Shown here: one piece after another, positions 23,495 to 35,205 of the stretch
Position numbering within the stretch: the first letter of the stretch is position 1
Layout: each line of letters begins with the position of its first letter
Source of the DNA: Lucinisca nassula
Lineage: Eukaryota; Mollusca; Bivalvia; Lucinida; Lucinidae
Direction: 5' to 3'
Length of the DNA stretch: 64,000 bases
NCBI GenBank assembly: GCA_963580285.1
Contig: OY757024.1
Coordinates: 126,914,045 to 126,978,044 of the forward strand
Program-made: the position numbers and the translations under genes
Notes under the pieces: generated by a model
Told to the model about the DNA's origin: nothing
Database searches by the model: none
What the model saw: the letters and a program-made list of their open reading frames with translations, nothing else

Positions 23495-24110
23495 CACTAC
23501 GGTAATGATCCTAGGTATTGGGACAGACAGTGCCAACCCAGATCAGACTGCTCCTATTGGAGCAGTCTAATCAGGGTCTGCACTGTTTGCCATTCCATCT
23601 GCATCTTTTGGACTTTTTGCTGGATCGTGAAACAATTTTGTTAAAATTGTAGGAGAATTACAAGCAAATCATCAAAGTGTCCGAATTTTTACGATTTTTA
23701 CGCTGACACGATTAATCGTATAATAGATTAATCAATCGATAAATTCCACAAAAATGATTATCATTTCTGATTTGCTTTTAATCGATTACTTCATAGGTAC
23801 AATTTACTACCCAAAGCTATGCCTAAAATAGAGGGATGAGTGGCAAACAGTACAGACCCTGATGAGACGCCGCAGAATGGCGTCTCATCTGGGTCTTCAC
23901 TGTTTGCTCGGGCCTGTCTGTTCAAATATACATATGGTTAAGAGCAACATATGGTAAGAGTCATGCTCAGACAGAAAGCCAGACAGGTAAAATAATGACA
24001 AAAACCTTAGCGATTACTAATCGATTATCGATCGCAATGGCAGGACTGAAAATCGATTATCTTTTCAGCTCCGATTAGCCAGCCCTAATTTTTACGGTAT
24101 CCGAGCCTTG
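23495..24110. mobile_element. Hairpin-core MITE type 5 with nested ATCGATT repeat
   Basis: Core at 23526-23592. From about 23690 to 24095 it holds a sequence rich in ATTAATCG/AATCGATTA, ending CCAGCCCTAA (hAT-like end), with ATTTTTACG on both sides. That insert itself carries another hairpin core (23850-23912). Confidence 0.65.
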
Positions 24111-24174
24111 ATAAGTGAAGAGCAGTCTTCAAGCATGCGGGCACTATCAAAGTTCAAATCAAAGGTCAATGCAT

Positions 24175-24432
24175 GAAAAGCTGAAACCGACTGAACATGG
24201 GTATACTGGTAAACCGTTTAGAAGGTCTAAGCCTGCCCAGGCAAAGTGGTGCAAGCCTGCCCAGGCAAAGTGGTTCTTTCTTACAAATCCTAGTTGTTCC
24301 TTTGGGCACTTTGGCTTGAGATGTCATTTCATCTCAGTGTCGGGTAAGAGTCCCACAAAACTGGAAGCAGCATCTCCAAAGTGACCTCAATAGTGTTGAT
24401 GGAGATGTAAAACCTCCGCACAAACAAACAAT
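24175..24432 (+). mobile_element. SINE F1 copy, diverged
   Basis: 5' end lost; AAGCCTGCCCAGGCAAAGTGG is duplicated in tandem within the element. Ends AAACCTCCGCACAAAC. Confidence 0.75.
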
Positions 24433-24477
24433 GTTCCCTGTCTGCATAGAGAGAAGCTTTATAGTGCTCCTGGCCAT

Positions 24478-24924
24478 TAACCTTTATCCTGCTGCATAAA
24501 TTAATTTAGCCACACCTATTTACATTTCAACCTATCAAAAACCCTTATGGGAGACAGATTTATATCAGCCTATTGGCTTCTGTTTGAATCCCTTTGTAAG
24601 TTTTTGTATTTGTGTAAAATATGTTTATGACATAATTTGAAATAAAATATGTTTAAACCAAACCCTTATCTCGTTGCATATATTAATTTAGCCACACCTA
24701 TTTACATTTTAACCAACCTGAAACCCTTATCAGAATCAGCTTATCCTGCTGCATAAATTAATTTAGTCACACCTATTTACATTTCAACCAATCAAATTAA
24801 CTGATGTAATTGATCATTCCAAACACTGCAGATCCTGATCAGATGGCTCCTTTAGGAGCCATCTGATCTGGATCTACACTGTTTGCAAAGGTTGGAGTTG
24901 TCTTGTACAGCAGGATGAGGGTAA
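24478..24924. mobile_element. Cluster of TTAA MITE type 1 fragments
   Basis: Three starts of the CCTTATC..GC.G type (24478, near 24660, near 24738); only the last has a core (24820-24895) and a right end. Confidence 0.75.
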
Positions 24925-24940
24925 AGTACAAAATGGATTA

Positions 24941-25110
24941 GTGAGTGAGTGAGTGAGTTTTAGTTTTACGTCCCACCAACAGCTAAGGTCATACGGAGAC
25001 GGGACCTCGGTTTAAAGACTCATCCGAAAGTCTGGAGAAGCCCGGGATCGATCCTGCGATCCCTGGTTTACAAGGCGAGTAGCGTAACCACTGCACCACG
25101 GAGGCTTCTG
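24941..25110 (-). mobile_element. Short tRNA-derived SINE F3
   Basis: 170 bp, same family as 9831-9999, with a 13-bp duplication ACAAAATGGATTA (24928-24940, 25111-25123). Confidence 0.92.
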
Positions 25111-25120
25111 ACAAAATGGA

Positions 25121-25321
25121 TTAACTCACTGGATGTGGGAAACCCCTAAAGGAGTACCTTGTCAAACAGTGCAGACTAAACACGGCGTCTGATCAGGGCC
25201 TGCACTATTTGCTGCCATAATTTTCCGTCAAAAATATATAAAAAACGGAAAAAATAGGCCTGACAAATAGACTTGTCCAACATACAGCAATGGAAGAGTC
25301 CACCAGTATACAATGCATTAA
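25121..25321. mobile_element. TTAA MITE type 3 beside exon A
   Basis: Diverged ends TTAACTCACTGGATG / ATACAATGCATTAA; partial core GTGCAGAC...GATCAGGGCCTGC. Its end is 16 nt past the exon A donor. Confidence 0.82.
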
Positions 25322-25336
25322 AAGAAATGTAAGTAC

Positions 25337-25589
25337 CTCAATCCGACCAGCAACTACCAACATCTCAGAAAGCTGCATTAGCTGGAACATTAGCATTCTG
25401 AGAATTACAGCTTCTATAAACTGTTTGATTAACGGCAGAGCAGGAAAGATAAACTCTGGTCGGATTAACCTCCCTTGTAACATTGGAAACACTATGACGC
25501 CAAGAGTTACCAGCCTTGTGAGGAAATTGTATGACATGGTCATAGGGACATACAGTTTCATCCTCTGCCATAGGAGAGTCCTCTCCACT
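25337..25589 (-). CDS. ABCC4-like: ABCC4-like TMD1 TM5-TM6 exon, alternative copy A
   Basis: A 253-bp exon, acceptor ttacttacag|A (the AG repeats, so the cut could be 2 nt later) and donor GAG|gtactt. It encodes 84 residues in the same phase as the other copies. Landmarks: VERTLLW at 1-7, LGVIVFPMLQG at 29-39, IRPEFIFPALPLI at 42-54, LSEMLVVAGRIE at 73-84. It is the copy nearest the linker exon, still 15 kb away, and pairs with copy B. The polypyrimidine tract is weaker than in B. A TTAA MITE of the CCCATTGTAT type ends at intron +16. Confidence 0.92.
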
Positions 25590-25663
25590 CTGTAAGTAAC
25601 ATGACACCAGAGTTATCTCCCTTCAGCAATCCAGGGGGCCAAGCTGTTCAAAGCTTTGTCCGC

Positions 25664-26022
25664 TTAACCCTTATCTCGATGAATAATTAATTTTACCACA
25701 CCTATTTCTGACTTTGAAATAGTCAGATTATTTGATATAATTTATTCCTACAGGTTGACCTGTTCAGCTGGATAAGGGTTAACCCATAACATGCCAATCA
25801 AGACAATTGTCGTCTGCTTTGCTGTCTGCAAGTCTTTTTTTTTTTTTTTTGGCAAACAGTGTGGACCCAGATCAGACTGCTCCTATATAGGAGCAGTCTG
25901 ATCTGAGCCATACTGTATGCCTGTATACAAAAATATTTTTAAAAACATTTGCTACAAGATTCGGCAGACAATATAAGCAGACGATATTTTCAGATGTTGT
26001 TTTTCTTGGCATCTTAAGTGCT
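25664..26022. mobile_element. TTAA MITE type 1 (core deleted) chained to type 4
   Basis: 25664-25782 has both ends but no core. It shares TTAA with a type 4 copy (TTAACCCATAACATGCC) whose core is CAGTGTGGACCCAGATCAG with a 24-bp hairpin. Confidence 0.82.
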
Positions 26023-26039
26023 AACAGACTCATGACTGG

Positions 26040-26610
26040 TCAAAATATTATCTGTTCTTGCATCCAGTGGCTTTATTTAGCTGAAAAAATTGTTAGTAGC
26101 CTTTACCCTGCAAAAGCTACATATAATTTTATTTTTTCACATTCGGACTGTCTGCCTTAGAGCAAAGTTTTTTGTGGCCAAGACAATGATGAATAATCTA
26201 TGATGTTAGGCTTGATTAAAAGTGAATATTTAGGGTAAATATGATATAGTTTTCTAACAGGCAACCATCATGTGAACAAGTCCATAAAATGAACACCCCA
26301 CCTAAACCTCACTTTATAAAGAGAAACTTGGGTTTACGGGATAAACATATTTTTCTCATTTCTGCTCCAAGACATAGGTAGAACCGCTTCATTATGTTGT
26401 GGGTACTCATTTGCAGCATAAATAAGAAAAATATCACGGATTTTCATCAGAAAAGTAGCCATTTTGGAGATGTGAAAAAATGCACTATGTCGCAAGGGTA
26501 TGTTATCGTAATGAAAGCACAGTCTATGAGCGTACAGTGTACAAGTTAGTTTTTTCATATAATTTTGAATTGCCTCAACCAATAACTTTTATGCTGTTAA
26601 AAGGGTATAA
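26040..26610. other. No gene seen
   Basis: AT-rich; the end (26330-26580) matches the arm of the GAGGCGGTT repeat (TTTTTCTCATTTCTGCTCC). Confidence 0.5.
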
Positions 26611-27790
26611 GCAACAAGAGGCCAATTGGCCACTATAATGGTCACCAGAGCTCGGGGGGAGGGGGGGGGGGCACTGTGTATTTTAATTAACCATGGAAGT
26701 CCTTTGCTCAAGGACGTTAAAATTTGGACCCAATCAGCCTAGTGGCTTTAACGGTCTAATGTTACTTGAATGTGTTGTTGTAAGACAACACACAAGAACT
26801 GACAATTGCCCATCTATGCCAACCAATAGGCCTAAAATCATATGGCAGATAGAACACTGTTTAAGGAATATCTAGAAAGGCTTGGCAGTTAATGACATTT
26901 TACAATTTTCCCACTTATAAGCCTATGGAAACTCTTAAGTTGCCATAGCAACCAAACTAATGAGCCAAATTTCATTAAAAAAAACACACAAACTTTCAAT
27001 CCCCCAGCCCAAGTATGCTAAAGATGAAATTTAGGCCCAATCTGCCCAGTGGCTTAACCCTTTACCACTCAGATACGTGTCTGCACACATCCCCCCCCCC
27101 CCCCATTTTAAGCCCCAGAAGCACCTTAAATCAGCATTTCTACTCCTGGATAGTAAAGTTTGCTTTAGGATTTTTTTTGGGGGGGGGGGGGGGGGGGGAA
27201 TGGGGGGGGGGGTTGAAGGGGGGCCCGACCCTCACATCCTGAAAAACTTAGGGTGTATGGCCCATGGCCCAACCGGCTGCTAAAATTTATATCTGAGGGT
27301 GTCTGGGGTCAAAAATGCCTGAAAATTGATGCTGATAAAAAATGCTGCAAACAGTAAAAAAATGGCAAGTGCCAAACACCTTAATTGTTGCCTTGACAGC
27401 TGTGTGAAGATTAAAATGTGGTCAAAAATTCATGTGAAAACACACTTTTTGGCAACTTTGAGATGCCCCCTCTTTACCATGACAACAATGATCAAGTCAT
27501 GAAAGGTTGCATTTGAAAGGCTACTGCCCAATGAACATTCATACCGAGTTTGGTGTAAAACAGACCATCCATTATGAAACAATGGCTAGTTGAAGTTGCT
27601 GTCAGGTGCAACACTGTGAAAATCAGCGAAATTCACAAAATCCCTGAGTGGTAAAGGGTTAAGAGGAGATGTTGTTTGAAAGTGTTGACAGATGCCAGAC
27701 TACAAAGATGGATGACGAAAGAAGATGTCACGACAGACAACTGCCTATACAATAAGCTCCCCAGGAGCCTTTGGCTCTGGTGAGCTAAAA
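26611..27790 (+). mobile_element. Pearl/Helitron-like element, short version
   Basis: Begins ACAAGAGGCCAATTGGCCAC and ends AAGCTCCCCAGGAGCC...GGTGAGCTAAAA. Carries poly-G tracts and a nested TTAA MITE. No gene. Confidence 0.65.
27054..27662. mobile_element. 609-bp TTAA MITE nested in the pearl-like element
   Basis: Ends TTAACCCTTTACCACTCAG and its complement form a 19-bp inverted repeat with TTAA at both sides. The interior has C- and G-homopolymer tracts (27091-27104, 27178-27230). Terminal TTAA suggests a piggyBac-type donor (inference). Confidence 0.85.
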
Positions 27791-27981
27791 ACTGCATTTT
27801 ATAGTGTACACATAAATAATAATCATTTAAGCTAAGCTAATGATCTATGCTAATTATGATCTAGCACAAAGTGACAAAAAGCAACACAGAAGAATGATGA
27901 AGTCAAGGAAGATTATGGTAGTATCATTATTTTACATTATTACCTCTATTGCTTGCTAAGTCCTATAAATCTTGTAAAGGA

Positions 27982-28194
27982 TTAACCCTTATCTTGCTGA
28001 ATATTCATTTAAGTCACTCCCATTTCTGTTTATCAACCAATCAAATTACTTGATGCAATTTATTGCAACAAATTCATAAACTGAATGTCAAACAGTGTAG
28101 ATCCTGATCAGATGGCTTCTTCAGAAGCCATCTGACCTGGATCTACACTGTTTGCGAAGATAGGGGTTGTCGTGAACAGCAAGATAAGGGTTAA
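27982..28194. mobile_element. TTAA MITE type 1
   Basis: 213 bp, complete ends and core; same length as 2100-2312. Confidence 0.9.
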
Positions 28195-28567
28195 TTTTTG
28201 CATACAGGACAAGGTGTGACAGGCAGAATTATCTCACAGCATAGGCCTACCACACGACTGGGATCTGTAGTAGGCGAGAAAAATGTTTGATGAGATGTAA
28301 TACAAGATGGAATGGGAATCTCAGAAAGAAATTCAATACTGGTATACATTACAGGATGAGGTTCTGGGACAGTTGGTTTAATTTAGATCTATTATGCGAG
28401 ACAAGTAGGTAGGGTTTTTCATAGGTGTTCTAAAGTCTTCGAACAGTTACATATCTCATGCACACTCTGTTGTGGCCTTTAGGTGGCTAATGGGCTCCCA
28501 TAATCCGACTAATCTAGAATTTTTCCTGATAAAGGCACATGATTTATTGTCTTTTACCGAACTTTCA

Positions 28568-28857
28568 TTGTTTGTTTTATTTGAGGTTTAACGTCCCCGT
28601 CAACACTGTAAAGGTCATTTTGGAGACGTTGCTTCCGATTTTGTGGGACTTTTACGCAACATTGAGATGAAATGATATCTCAAGCCCTGTCGCCCAATGA
28701 AACCAAAAGGATATGTAAGCTTGGACAGTCCAACTCGCACCGCTTTGCCTGGGATCCTCTAATCGGTTTACCAGTACTCGTGTAAGGGTCAGTTTCAGCT
28801 CTCAGTGGAAGCATCATGTAGCCCATCTATTTCTTCAAGCCCCAACGGGCGGGGGCT
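28568..28857 (-). mobile_element. SINE F1 copy
   Basis: Antisense F1, from TTGTTTGTTTTATTTGAGG to CCCCAACGGGCGGGGGC. Confidence 0.85.
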
Positions 28858-29389
28858 AATTACCCATCTTTCATATCTCTATCCTTGTTTGAAGTGGACG
28901 ACAGAAATGGAAACATTTTCACTATGTTTCCTTTCCGCTTTAAATGGTTTGTGCTGCCTCACCCATGATGGCATTATATGTCAATTTACTCAATTGCAAA
29001 TTAATATGACAGATTGCAGTGTTAGTAAACAAAATAATGTTGACATGACTAGCCTCATGGGTCACACACTGGTTTCTTTACAATGGTTCAGTGTTTTTTT
29101 TTTGCCCTACGTACTTTGCACATGTGCAAGAACTCTGCATTATGGGATTGCTTTTCCTTAGCAACCGAAGGTGTCATAAAGTCATCTATATTATGGCAGT
29201 GCTTTTGCTGGGGAAACCTGGTTTCTAAAACTGAATGGTTAATTCACAAACTGCTTTCACTGAGCTGGAATCAATCTTGCATTTGAGTGTCTGTTGTAAC
29301 TTAGATCTGCATTTTCATCTATTTGACTGAAATAAGGTAAAGTGAAATGTCTATGGTGTGGACAAACACTTTAACTCTTAAACTGCTAA
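28858..29389. other. No gene seen
   Basis: A 118-codon plus-strand frame begins inside SINE F1 and has no recognisable domain; treated as chance. Confidence 0.5.
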
Positions 29390-30375
29390 TCACAACACTT
29401 GCAGATGTCAATTTTGTTGCACCATGTTTATAGGAGTCGGGTTTTCTGTCCGTTCATCCATCCGTCCATCCATTCATTCGTCAAGCCGTCAACATTTGCG
29501 ACCACCCTAACTTTCACCCTAATGTTAAGAGTCCATTTCTCGAGAACTATAAGACCTTCATCAATGATACTCGGTACAAACTTGCACCTTTGAATAGAAA
29601 CCTCAATGTAAGCATCCGTATCTGACCTTGACCTACATTTCGTGGCTCACTGACTTTGTGAATTATTGCGACCACCGTAATTTTCACCCTAATGTAAGAG
29701 TCCATTTCTCGAGAACTATAAGACCTTCATCAATGACACTCGGTACAAGCTTGCATCTAGGAACAGCAACTTCAATGCAAGCATCCTTATCTGACCTTGA
29801 CCTACATTTCATGGTTCACTAACTTCGTGAATTATTACGACCACCCATACTTTCACCCAAATGTAAGAGTCCATTTCCCGAGAACTGTAAGAGCTTCATT
29901 AATGTTACTTGGTACAAGCTTGCATCTAGGAATAGCAACTTCAATGCAAGCATCCATATCTCACATTGACCTACATTTCGTGGTTCAATGACTTTGTGAA
30001 TTATTGTGACTACTGTAACTTTCACCCTAATGTAAGAGACCAATTCTCAAGAACTATAAGCGCATCATTCATGTCACTTTGTACAAGCTCGCATATAGGA
30101 ATAGCAACTTTAATGCAATCATCCATATCTCACCTTGACCTTTATTTCATGGTTCAATGACTTGGTGAATTATTGCGACAACCCCCTCACTTTCACCCTA
30201 ATGTAACAGTCAATTTCTCCAGAACTGTAAGTGCTTCTTGATAATACTTGGTACAAGCTTGCATCTAGGAGTGACAACATTTATGAAGGCATCCATGTTT
30301 GACCTTGACCTAGATTTTATGGTTCAGTGACTTTGCAACCCCACAGGCACAACATAGCCTTTGGCGGAATTCTTG
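29390..30375. repeat. ~169-bp tandem repeat, about 5 units
   Basis: Units contain CTTTCACCCTAATGTAAGAG, TTCTCGAGAACTATAAG and GACCTTGACCTACATTTC. Successive frames of 64 codons give near-identical peptides because of the repeat. The same unit recurs at 49600-49680 and 49980-50130. Confidence 0.88.
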
Positions 30376-30389
30376 TTTAATATATTGTC

Positions 30390-30585
30390 TTTGTTAAGAC
30401 CACCTTTAGGACTGTTCAAAAGTGGTCTTTAAGACCACTTTTGAAAGTCCCAAAAGGAGTCTGTTATTGAGAGACACTGGATGCAGTAAACACAAAGTAA
30501 GACTAACTGAAACCTTCTCAATAAGCTTTTAAAAGCAGAAGTCTTAATTTTAGGTGGTCTTAATAGCGGAATTTTACTGTATAAT
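30390..30585. repeat. AAGACCAC palindromic repeat
   Basis: TTAAGACCACC start, a GTGGTCTTTAAGACCAC palindrome, end GGTGGTCTTAA. Confidence 0.75.
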
Positions 30586-30732
30586 GTCAGGTGAATGGTA
30601 AAAATGTGTCCTGTATGGGTTAAACACACAAACATAACAATGCTGATGCCGATAACAAAGGCAACCATTCTCATAAATGTTAGCCTTATCTGACTCCTGC
30701 TTTCGAAACTAGTAAAGAAACGGTACCATGTT

Positions 30733-31285
30733 TGACACCCACCCATCTGGGCTTGGACAAATAGTTTGTTTGTTTGATTTGAGGTTTAACATCCCAGTCA
30801 ACACTGTAAAGGTCATTTTGGAGACGTCGCTTCCAATTTTGTGGGACTTCTACCCGACATTGAGATGAAATGACATCTCAAGCCCTGTCACCATATGAAA
30901 CCAATAGGGTTTATAAGCATGGACGGTCCGACACTCACACCGCTTTGCCTGGGCAGGCTTAGATCCTCTAAGTGGTTTACCAGTACTCGTGTGTGGGTCA
31001 GATTCAGATCTGCGTGGAAGCATCATGCAGCCCATATATTTGGACAAATAGATTGGGCTGCATGCATTGTGCTTCCAGCAGAGCTGAAACCGACCAAACT
31101 TGAGTACTGGTTAACTGCTTAAAAGTCTAAGCCTGCCCAGGAAAAGTGGTGCGAGGCAGACCATTCCTTAAACCCTGGCGGTTACTACGGGCTTGAGATG
31201 TCTTTTTATGTCAGTGTTGGGTAAACAACAATGACCAAAATAGTGTTGATGGGGGACGTAAAACCCCAACGCAAACAAAACCATG
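30733..31285 (+). mobile_element. SINE F1 copy carrying a nested F1 copy
   Basis: The outer element starts CACCCATCTGGGCTTGG, is interrupted, and resumes at 31052 with ATTGGGCTGCATGC. It ends near CCCCAACGCAAACAAAA. Confidence 0.8.
30765..31039 (-). mobile_element. SINE F1 copy nested in another F1
   Basis: Opposite orientation to its host. Flanked by a 12-bp duplication TTGGACAAATAG (30753-30764, 31040-31051). Confidence 0.88.
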
Positions 31286-31354
31286 TCTGAATCATCACCA
31301 TCTTTAAAAATTTAATAGTGTTTTCTAAAATGTTTGGTTTTTAAAATTTCGATT

Positions 31355-31854
31355 TTAACTCTTATCATGAAAACCCATATCTTTGCAAACAGCGGCCCCC
31401 GCCCATAGGGGCTTGAAGAAATATATGGGCTGCATGATGCTTGCACGCAGAGCTGAATCCGGCCCGTACACTAGTACTGGTAAACCGCTTAGAGGATCTA
31501 AGCCTGTCCAGGAACCGGGGTGCGAGGCGGACCGTCCATGCCAATAAACCCTATTGGTTTTATTGGGCGACAGGGCTTGAGATGTCATTTCATCTCAATG
31601 TCGGGTTAAAGTCCCACAAAATTGGAAGCAACGTCTCCAAAATGACCTTTACAGTGTTGACGGGGACGTTAAACCTCAAATCAAACAAACAAACAAAATC
31701 TTTGCAAACAATGTATGAAGCCATCTGATCAGGATCTACACTGTTTGACATTCAATTTATGAATTTGTATGAATAAATTACATCAAGTAATCTGATCGGT
31801 TCAAAATCAGAAATGGGTGTGGCTAAACTGAATATTCAGCAAGAGAAAGGTTAA
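31355..31854. mobile_element. TTAA MITE type 1, split by SINE F1
   Basis: Left end TTAACTCTTATCATG, right end CAGCAAGAGAAAGGTTAA; the hairpin is half lost. Confidence 0.85.
31392..31697 (+). mobile_element. SINE F1 copy in a TTAA MITE
   Basis: Full length, 306 bp, with a 13-bp duplication ATCTTTGCAAACA (31379-31391, 31698-31710). It splits a MITE of 31355-31854. Confidence 0.92.
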
Positions 31855-32074
31855 CTATTCTCCAGTTGAAGATACAAGGAAGGGAAACATCTATGGCCAT
31901 GCTGGGACTGTTATTCACTCAAGGTCTAGCAGAGAAAGTAAAGCCTGACCACTGTTTTCTATTCTCCCCAACCCCCACTCCATACAAATGCCGAAATGAC
32001 CAAATCTGACCTTAGTTTATACCAATTTATTTTAGTTCAATTGCGATGAAAGCTACAAGCCTATTGAATTGCTC

Positions 32075-32285
32075 TCGAACTCTCATTCTGGATTTTATCA
32101 TGCAGGTGACAGAGAGAGGCAGTGACTTTTACACCACTGCTACCCACCCATTTACACCTTGGTCGAGTGGGGCATGGCAGTGTCTTGCCAAAGGACACCA
32201 CCCTAGACTCCAGTGGCTGTAATTGAACCCACAACCTCTCGATCATAAGTCAAACGCACTAACCACTGAGCTAGCCAGGCTGACA
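32075..32285 (-). mobile_element. tRNA-derived SINE, another family
   Basis: The minus strand starts GCCTGGCTAGCTCAGTGGTT and has GGGTTCAATTAC as B-box. The tRNA-like fold is plausible, but the downstream body shows it is a SINE, not a tRNA gene. Confidence 0.72.
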
Positions 32286-32359
32286 ACCTTGACTTGACAT
32301 GATATAGGTCAAGGTCAACAAAAGGTCAAAATTTTAACAAATATGCCAGGCCCAAATCT

Positions 32360-32667
32360 TTTGTTGTTTTTTTTTTTGTATTGGGTTTTAACAGCCCAGT
32401 CAACATTAATTAGGTCATTTTTGAGCAGGTCAGTTTACCTATCCACACTTTTCCTGAGCAGGTCTACACGTAAGCTGTTATATCCAGTACAGTGCACATT
32501 TTTTCGCCAGAAGCTGACAACTGCCCTTCTTGAATCAGCGGAAGGCTGAGAATGAGCATAGAAAAAGTTTCATGATCAATCTCCACGAAAGAATGCTGCC
32601 AACCCCGGCAGGTATCAAACCCGCGTCCTCCTGATCACAAGTCAGACTGAGCTACCGAGACTGGCGG
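32360..32667 (-). mobile_element. tRNA-derived SINE F2
   Basis: Antisense copy; the head reads (complement) GCCAGTCTCGGTAGCTCAGT and a B-box GGGTTTGATACCTG. Flanked by GGCCCAAATCT / GGCCCAAGTCT. Confidence 0.88.
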
Positions 32668-32830
32668 GGCCCAAGTCTGAGGTGCTTCTAATGAGTACCA
32701 ACAACATATGTTTTCATGCAGGAATAAGAAAAATATCAGTACTTTGCAGATGAAAAAAGTACCTTATCTGGAGCTATGTTCAGTAATAATGTATATTCCT
32801 GTAAATACCCTTTTTCCTATAAAAAAGGGT

Positions 32831-33056
32831 TTAACCCTTTTTGTACCAATGGAATCTTCATCCATATAAACCAGTAGTCCATTTCAAAATTTAGGGGTAA
32901 CAGGCTGTGTTTTGTTCAAATTTTGTTTGTGAAATGGCTTAACTTTTTGCAAATAGTGTAGGCCCTGATCAGATGCCGCATTCTGCGGCGTCTGATCTGG
33001 GCCTGCACTGTTTGCCAAGGTAGCCGTTTTGGGTTTTCCGGTTCAAAATGGGTTAA
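32831..33056. mobile_element. TTAA MITE type 2 beside exon B
   Basis: Ends TTAACCCTTTTTGTACC / TTCAAAATGGGTTAA, core CTGATCAGATGCCGCATTC with its complement. Its end is 50 nt past the exon B donor. Confidence 0.9.
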
Positions 33057-33105
33057 TTACATGGACTTGTTAATGTAATGACACTTATATTCCATAATGT
33101 GTTAC

Positions 33106-33358
33106 CTCTGAACGTTTGGCAGCCACAAATGCCTCTGAGAGAAAAGATGCTTGCAGCAGGATCATTTTAATTACCGCAGCATCAACAAACTGGTAAATGA
33201 GTGGTAAAGCGGGAAAGATGATGTGTGGACGTATCATCTCCCCTTGTAACACAGGGAGCAGTATGACACCTAATACTACCAGTCTAAAGTAGACATCAAA
33301 TGACATCAGAATATTGATTGACAGCACTAGCCTGCGCCAAATCATTGTTTGTTCATTT
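33106..33358 (-). CDS. ABCC4-like: ABCC4-like TMD1 TM5-TM6 exon, alternative copy B
   Basis: A 253-bp exon, acceptor tatttcag|A and donor GAG|gtaaca, encoding 84 residues with no stop. Landmarks: NEQTMIW at 1-7, MSFDVY at 18-23, LLPVLQGEMIRP at 33-44, IFPALPLI at 47-54, LSEAFVAAKRSE at the end. The last stretch parallels the SEAIVSIRRIQ end of TM6 in vertebrate ABCC4 and leads directly into the linker exon. It is closest to copy A (41 of 84 identical by hand count). A TTAA MITE ends 50 nt past the donor. Confidence 0.92.
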
Positions 33359-33648
33359 CTGAAATAAACCCGACATCTTATGCCATTTCACTTTTTGAAC
33401 AAATGCATAGGAAGTCCCTATACATTCACAGAAAATTTGATAACAGATAAAGCAAAGCACTGGGAGGTCAAATGTCTCGTAGTGTAGGCAGGAAAAATGG
33501 TCCCGAACAAGGACTTAGACCATTTTGTTTAATCCTGTAAGCATACAGCACTGTGTGGCGTCTGTTCATTGGTCTACACTGTCTGCCAAACCCTACACAT
33601 GATTCCAGTCCAGATTATATAGAACATCCTTTTACGGAACACTCCTGA

Positions 33649-33893
33649 GGCCAGTTGTTCAAAGCCTTGTTAGCTGAACAAGCTCATTAGTAGGCATATT
33701 GTTAACTGTTCTAGCAAGTACAATATCAAAAATGTTGGTATTTTTGCTGAAAAAATGTGAGCAGCTTTTGCTTTTGCAAAATATGCTCCCATTTTTTCAG
33801 CAAAAATATTAAATTTTGCCATATTAAATGATAAAAAATTTTATGATATGATAACTAACAATGTCGTTAGTTATGAACAACTGGGCCCTGATC
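33649..33893. mobile_element. MITE with GGCCAGTTGTTCAAAGC ends
   Basis: Inverted ends around an internal ATGTGAGCAGCTTTTGC palindrome. Second copy at 45909-46152. Confidence 0.8.
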
Positions 33894-34167
33894 TCACAGC
33901 GATAAGAATAATACAGCTATTTTCTATAAACATCTGTTACCTGGATTACCAACAAGTCGGTGATAGTCACATTGACTTCAGCACTGAAAAGCTATTGTGC
34001 TTTATAACTGTGTCGAATGATAAAAAATCAACCCAAATATCTGATCCAGCTCATGAGACAAGTGTACTATTTGCATAAGCAGCCAGGAGCGGCTCAGGCG
34101 AGCTTGTGCACCAGCGCAGTCTTACCAGAGCCCTTGCTGCTCGCACACATGTAGAGAAGACCATTTA
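33894..34167. other. No gene seen
   Basis: No repeat or coding signature recognised. The same holds for 33380-33640 apart from a decayed hairpin core at 33535-33600. Confidence 0.45.
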
Positions 34168-34400
34168 TTTAACCCATAAAATGCCAATCACGACTATTGT
34201 CATCTGTCGTCTGCTTTGCCGTCTGTCAGTTACCTTAAAAGTAATTTTTTGTAAACAGTGTGGATCCAGATCAGACAGTAGCAGTCTGATCTTGGCCCAC
34301 ACTGTTTGCCTGTAGGCAAAAATATTTTTAAAAAGCTTGCTCAAAATTTCCTCAGATGACATAAGCAGATAAGCAGACAGCATTTTAAGATGTAGTTTTT
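34168..34400. mobile_element. TTAA MITE type 4
   Basis: TTAACCCATAAAATGCC start, GTCGTCTGC repeats, core CAGTGTGGATCCAGATCAGA; right arm with GACATAAGCAGA. Confidence 0.82.
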
Positions 34401-34436
34401 CTCTGCGTAGTCGCACATAACAATTATAGCCCTTGG

Positions 34437-34734
34437 TTTGTTTGTTTGATTTGAGGTTTAACGTCCCCGTCAACACTGTAAAGGTCATTTTGGAGACGTT
34501 GCTTCCAATTTTGTGGGACTTTTACCCGACATTGAGATGAAATGACATCTCAAGCCCTGTCGCCCAATGAAACCATTAAGGTTTATTAGCACGGACGGTC
34601 CGCCTCACACCGCGGTTCCTGGTCAGGCTTAGATCCTCTAAGCGGTATACCAGTACTAGTGTGCGGGCCGGATTCAGCTCTGCGTGGAAGCATCGTGCCG
34701 CCCATATATTTCTTCAAGCCCCAATGGGCGGGGG
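34437..34734 (-). mobile_element. SINE F1 copy
   Basis: Antisense full-length copy ending CCCCAATGGGCGGGGGC. Confidence 0.88.
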
Positions 34735-34768
34735 CGACTTGGCTGTATATCAATATTTGGAGAATGTT

Positions 34769-34978
34769 ATTACCCCTTACCCTGCTGAATGAATTAATCC
34801 AGTGACATCCATTTATGATAGTCAGCCAATGAAATTACTTGATATAATGTGTTCATCCAAATTTGCAATCCAAATGACAAATGGTGTAGATCCTGATCAG
34901 AAGCTATCAGATCTGCATCTACACATATACACTGTTTGCAAAGGTAGGGGGAGTCAGGATCAGCAGGATAAGGGTTAA
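34769..34978. mobile_element. TTAA MITE type 1
   Basis: Diverged left end, core TGTAGATCCTGATCAGAAGC, right end CAGCAGGATAAGGGTTAA. Confidence 0.82.
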
Positions 34979-35205
34979 AGAACCTCTTGAAATGTACTGG
35001 CTCATTTATCCTTATATTTGTTGTTGTTGTTGCTGTTGTTCTTTTCAAAATTGACACAAGCGTAGACTTCCTTCTTTAGCTTGGACAAAAAAGCGTGGCA
35101 AGCATGCAGCAGACAAAGTTTAGAACACAGAAAGTCATATATTCTCCATGATGGGGTTTTCTGAATTTTATGGAACAAATTCTCTCTGTATGACATATTC
35201 CGAGT

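Noticed and set aside
28805..29161. 118-codon plus-strand frame
   Set aside because: Starts inside an antisense SINE; no recognisable domain.
29399..30160. Four successive 64-codon frames with near-identical peptides
   Set aside because: Direct product of the 169-bp tandem repeat; no start context, signal peptide or known domain.
32205..32283. tRNA gene on the minus strand
   Set aside because: Good A- and B-box-like motifs but mismatched acceptor stem and a SINE-like 3' body.
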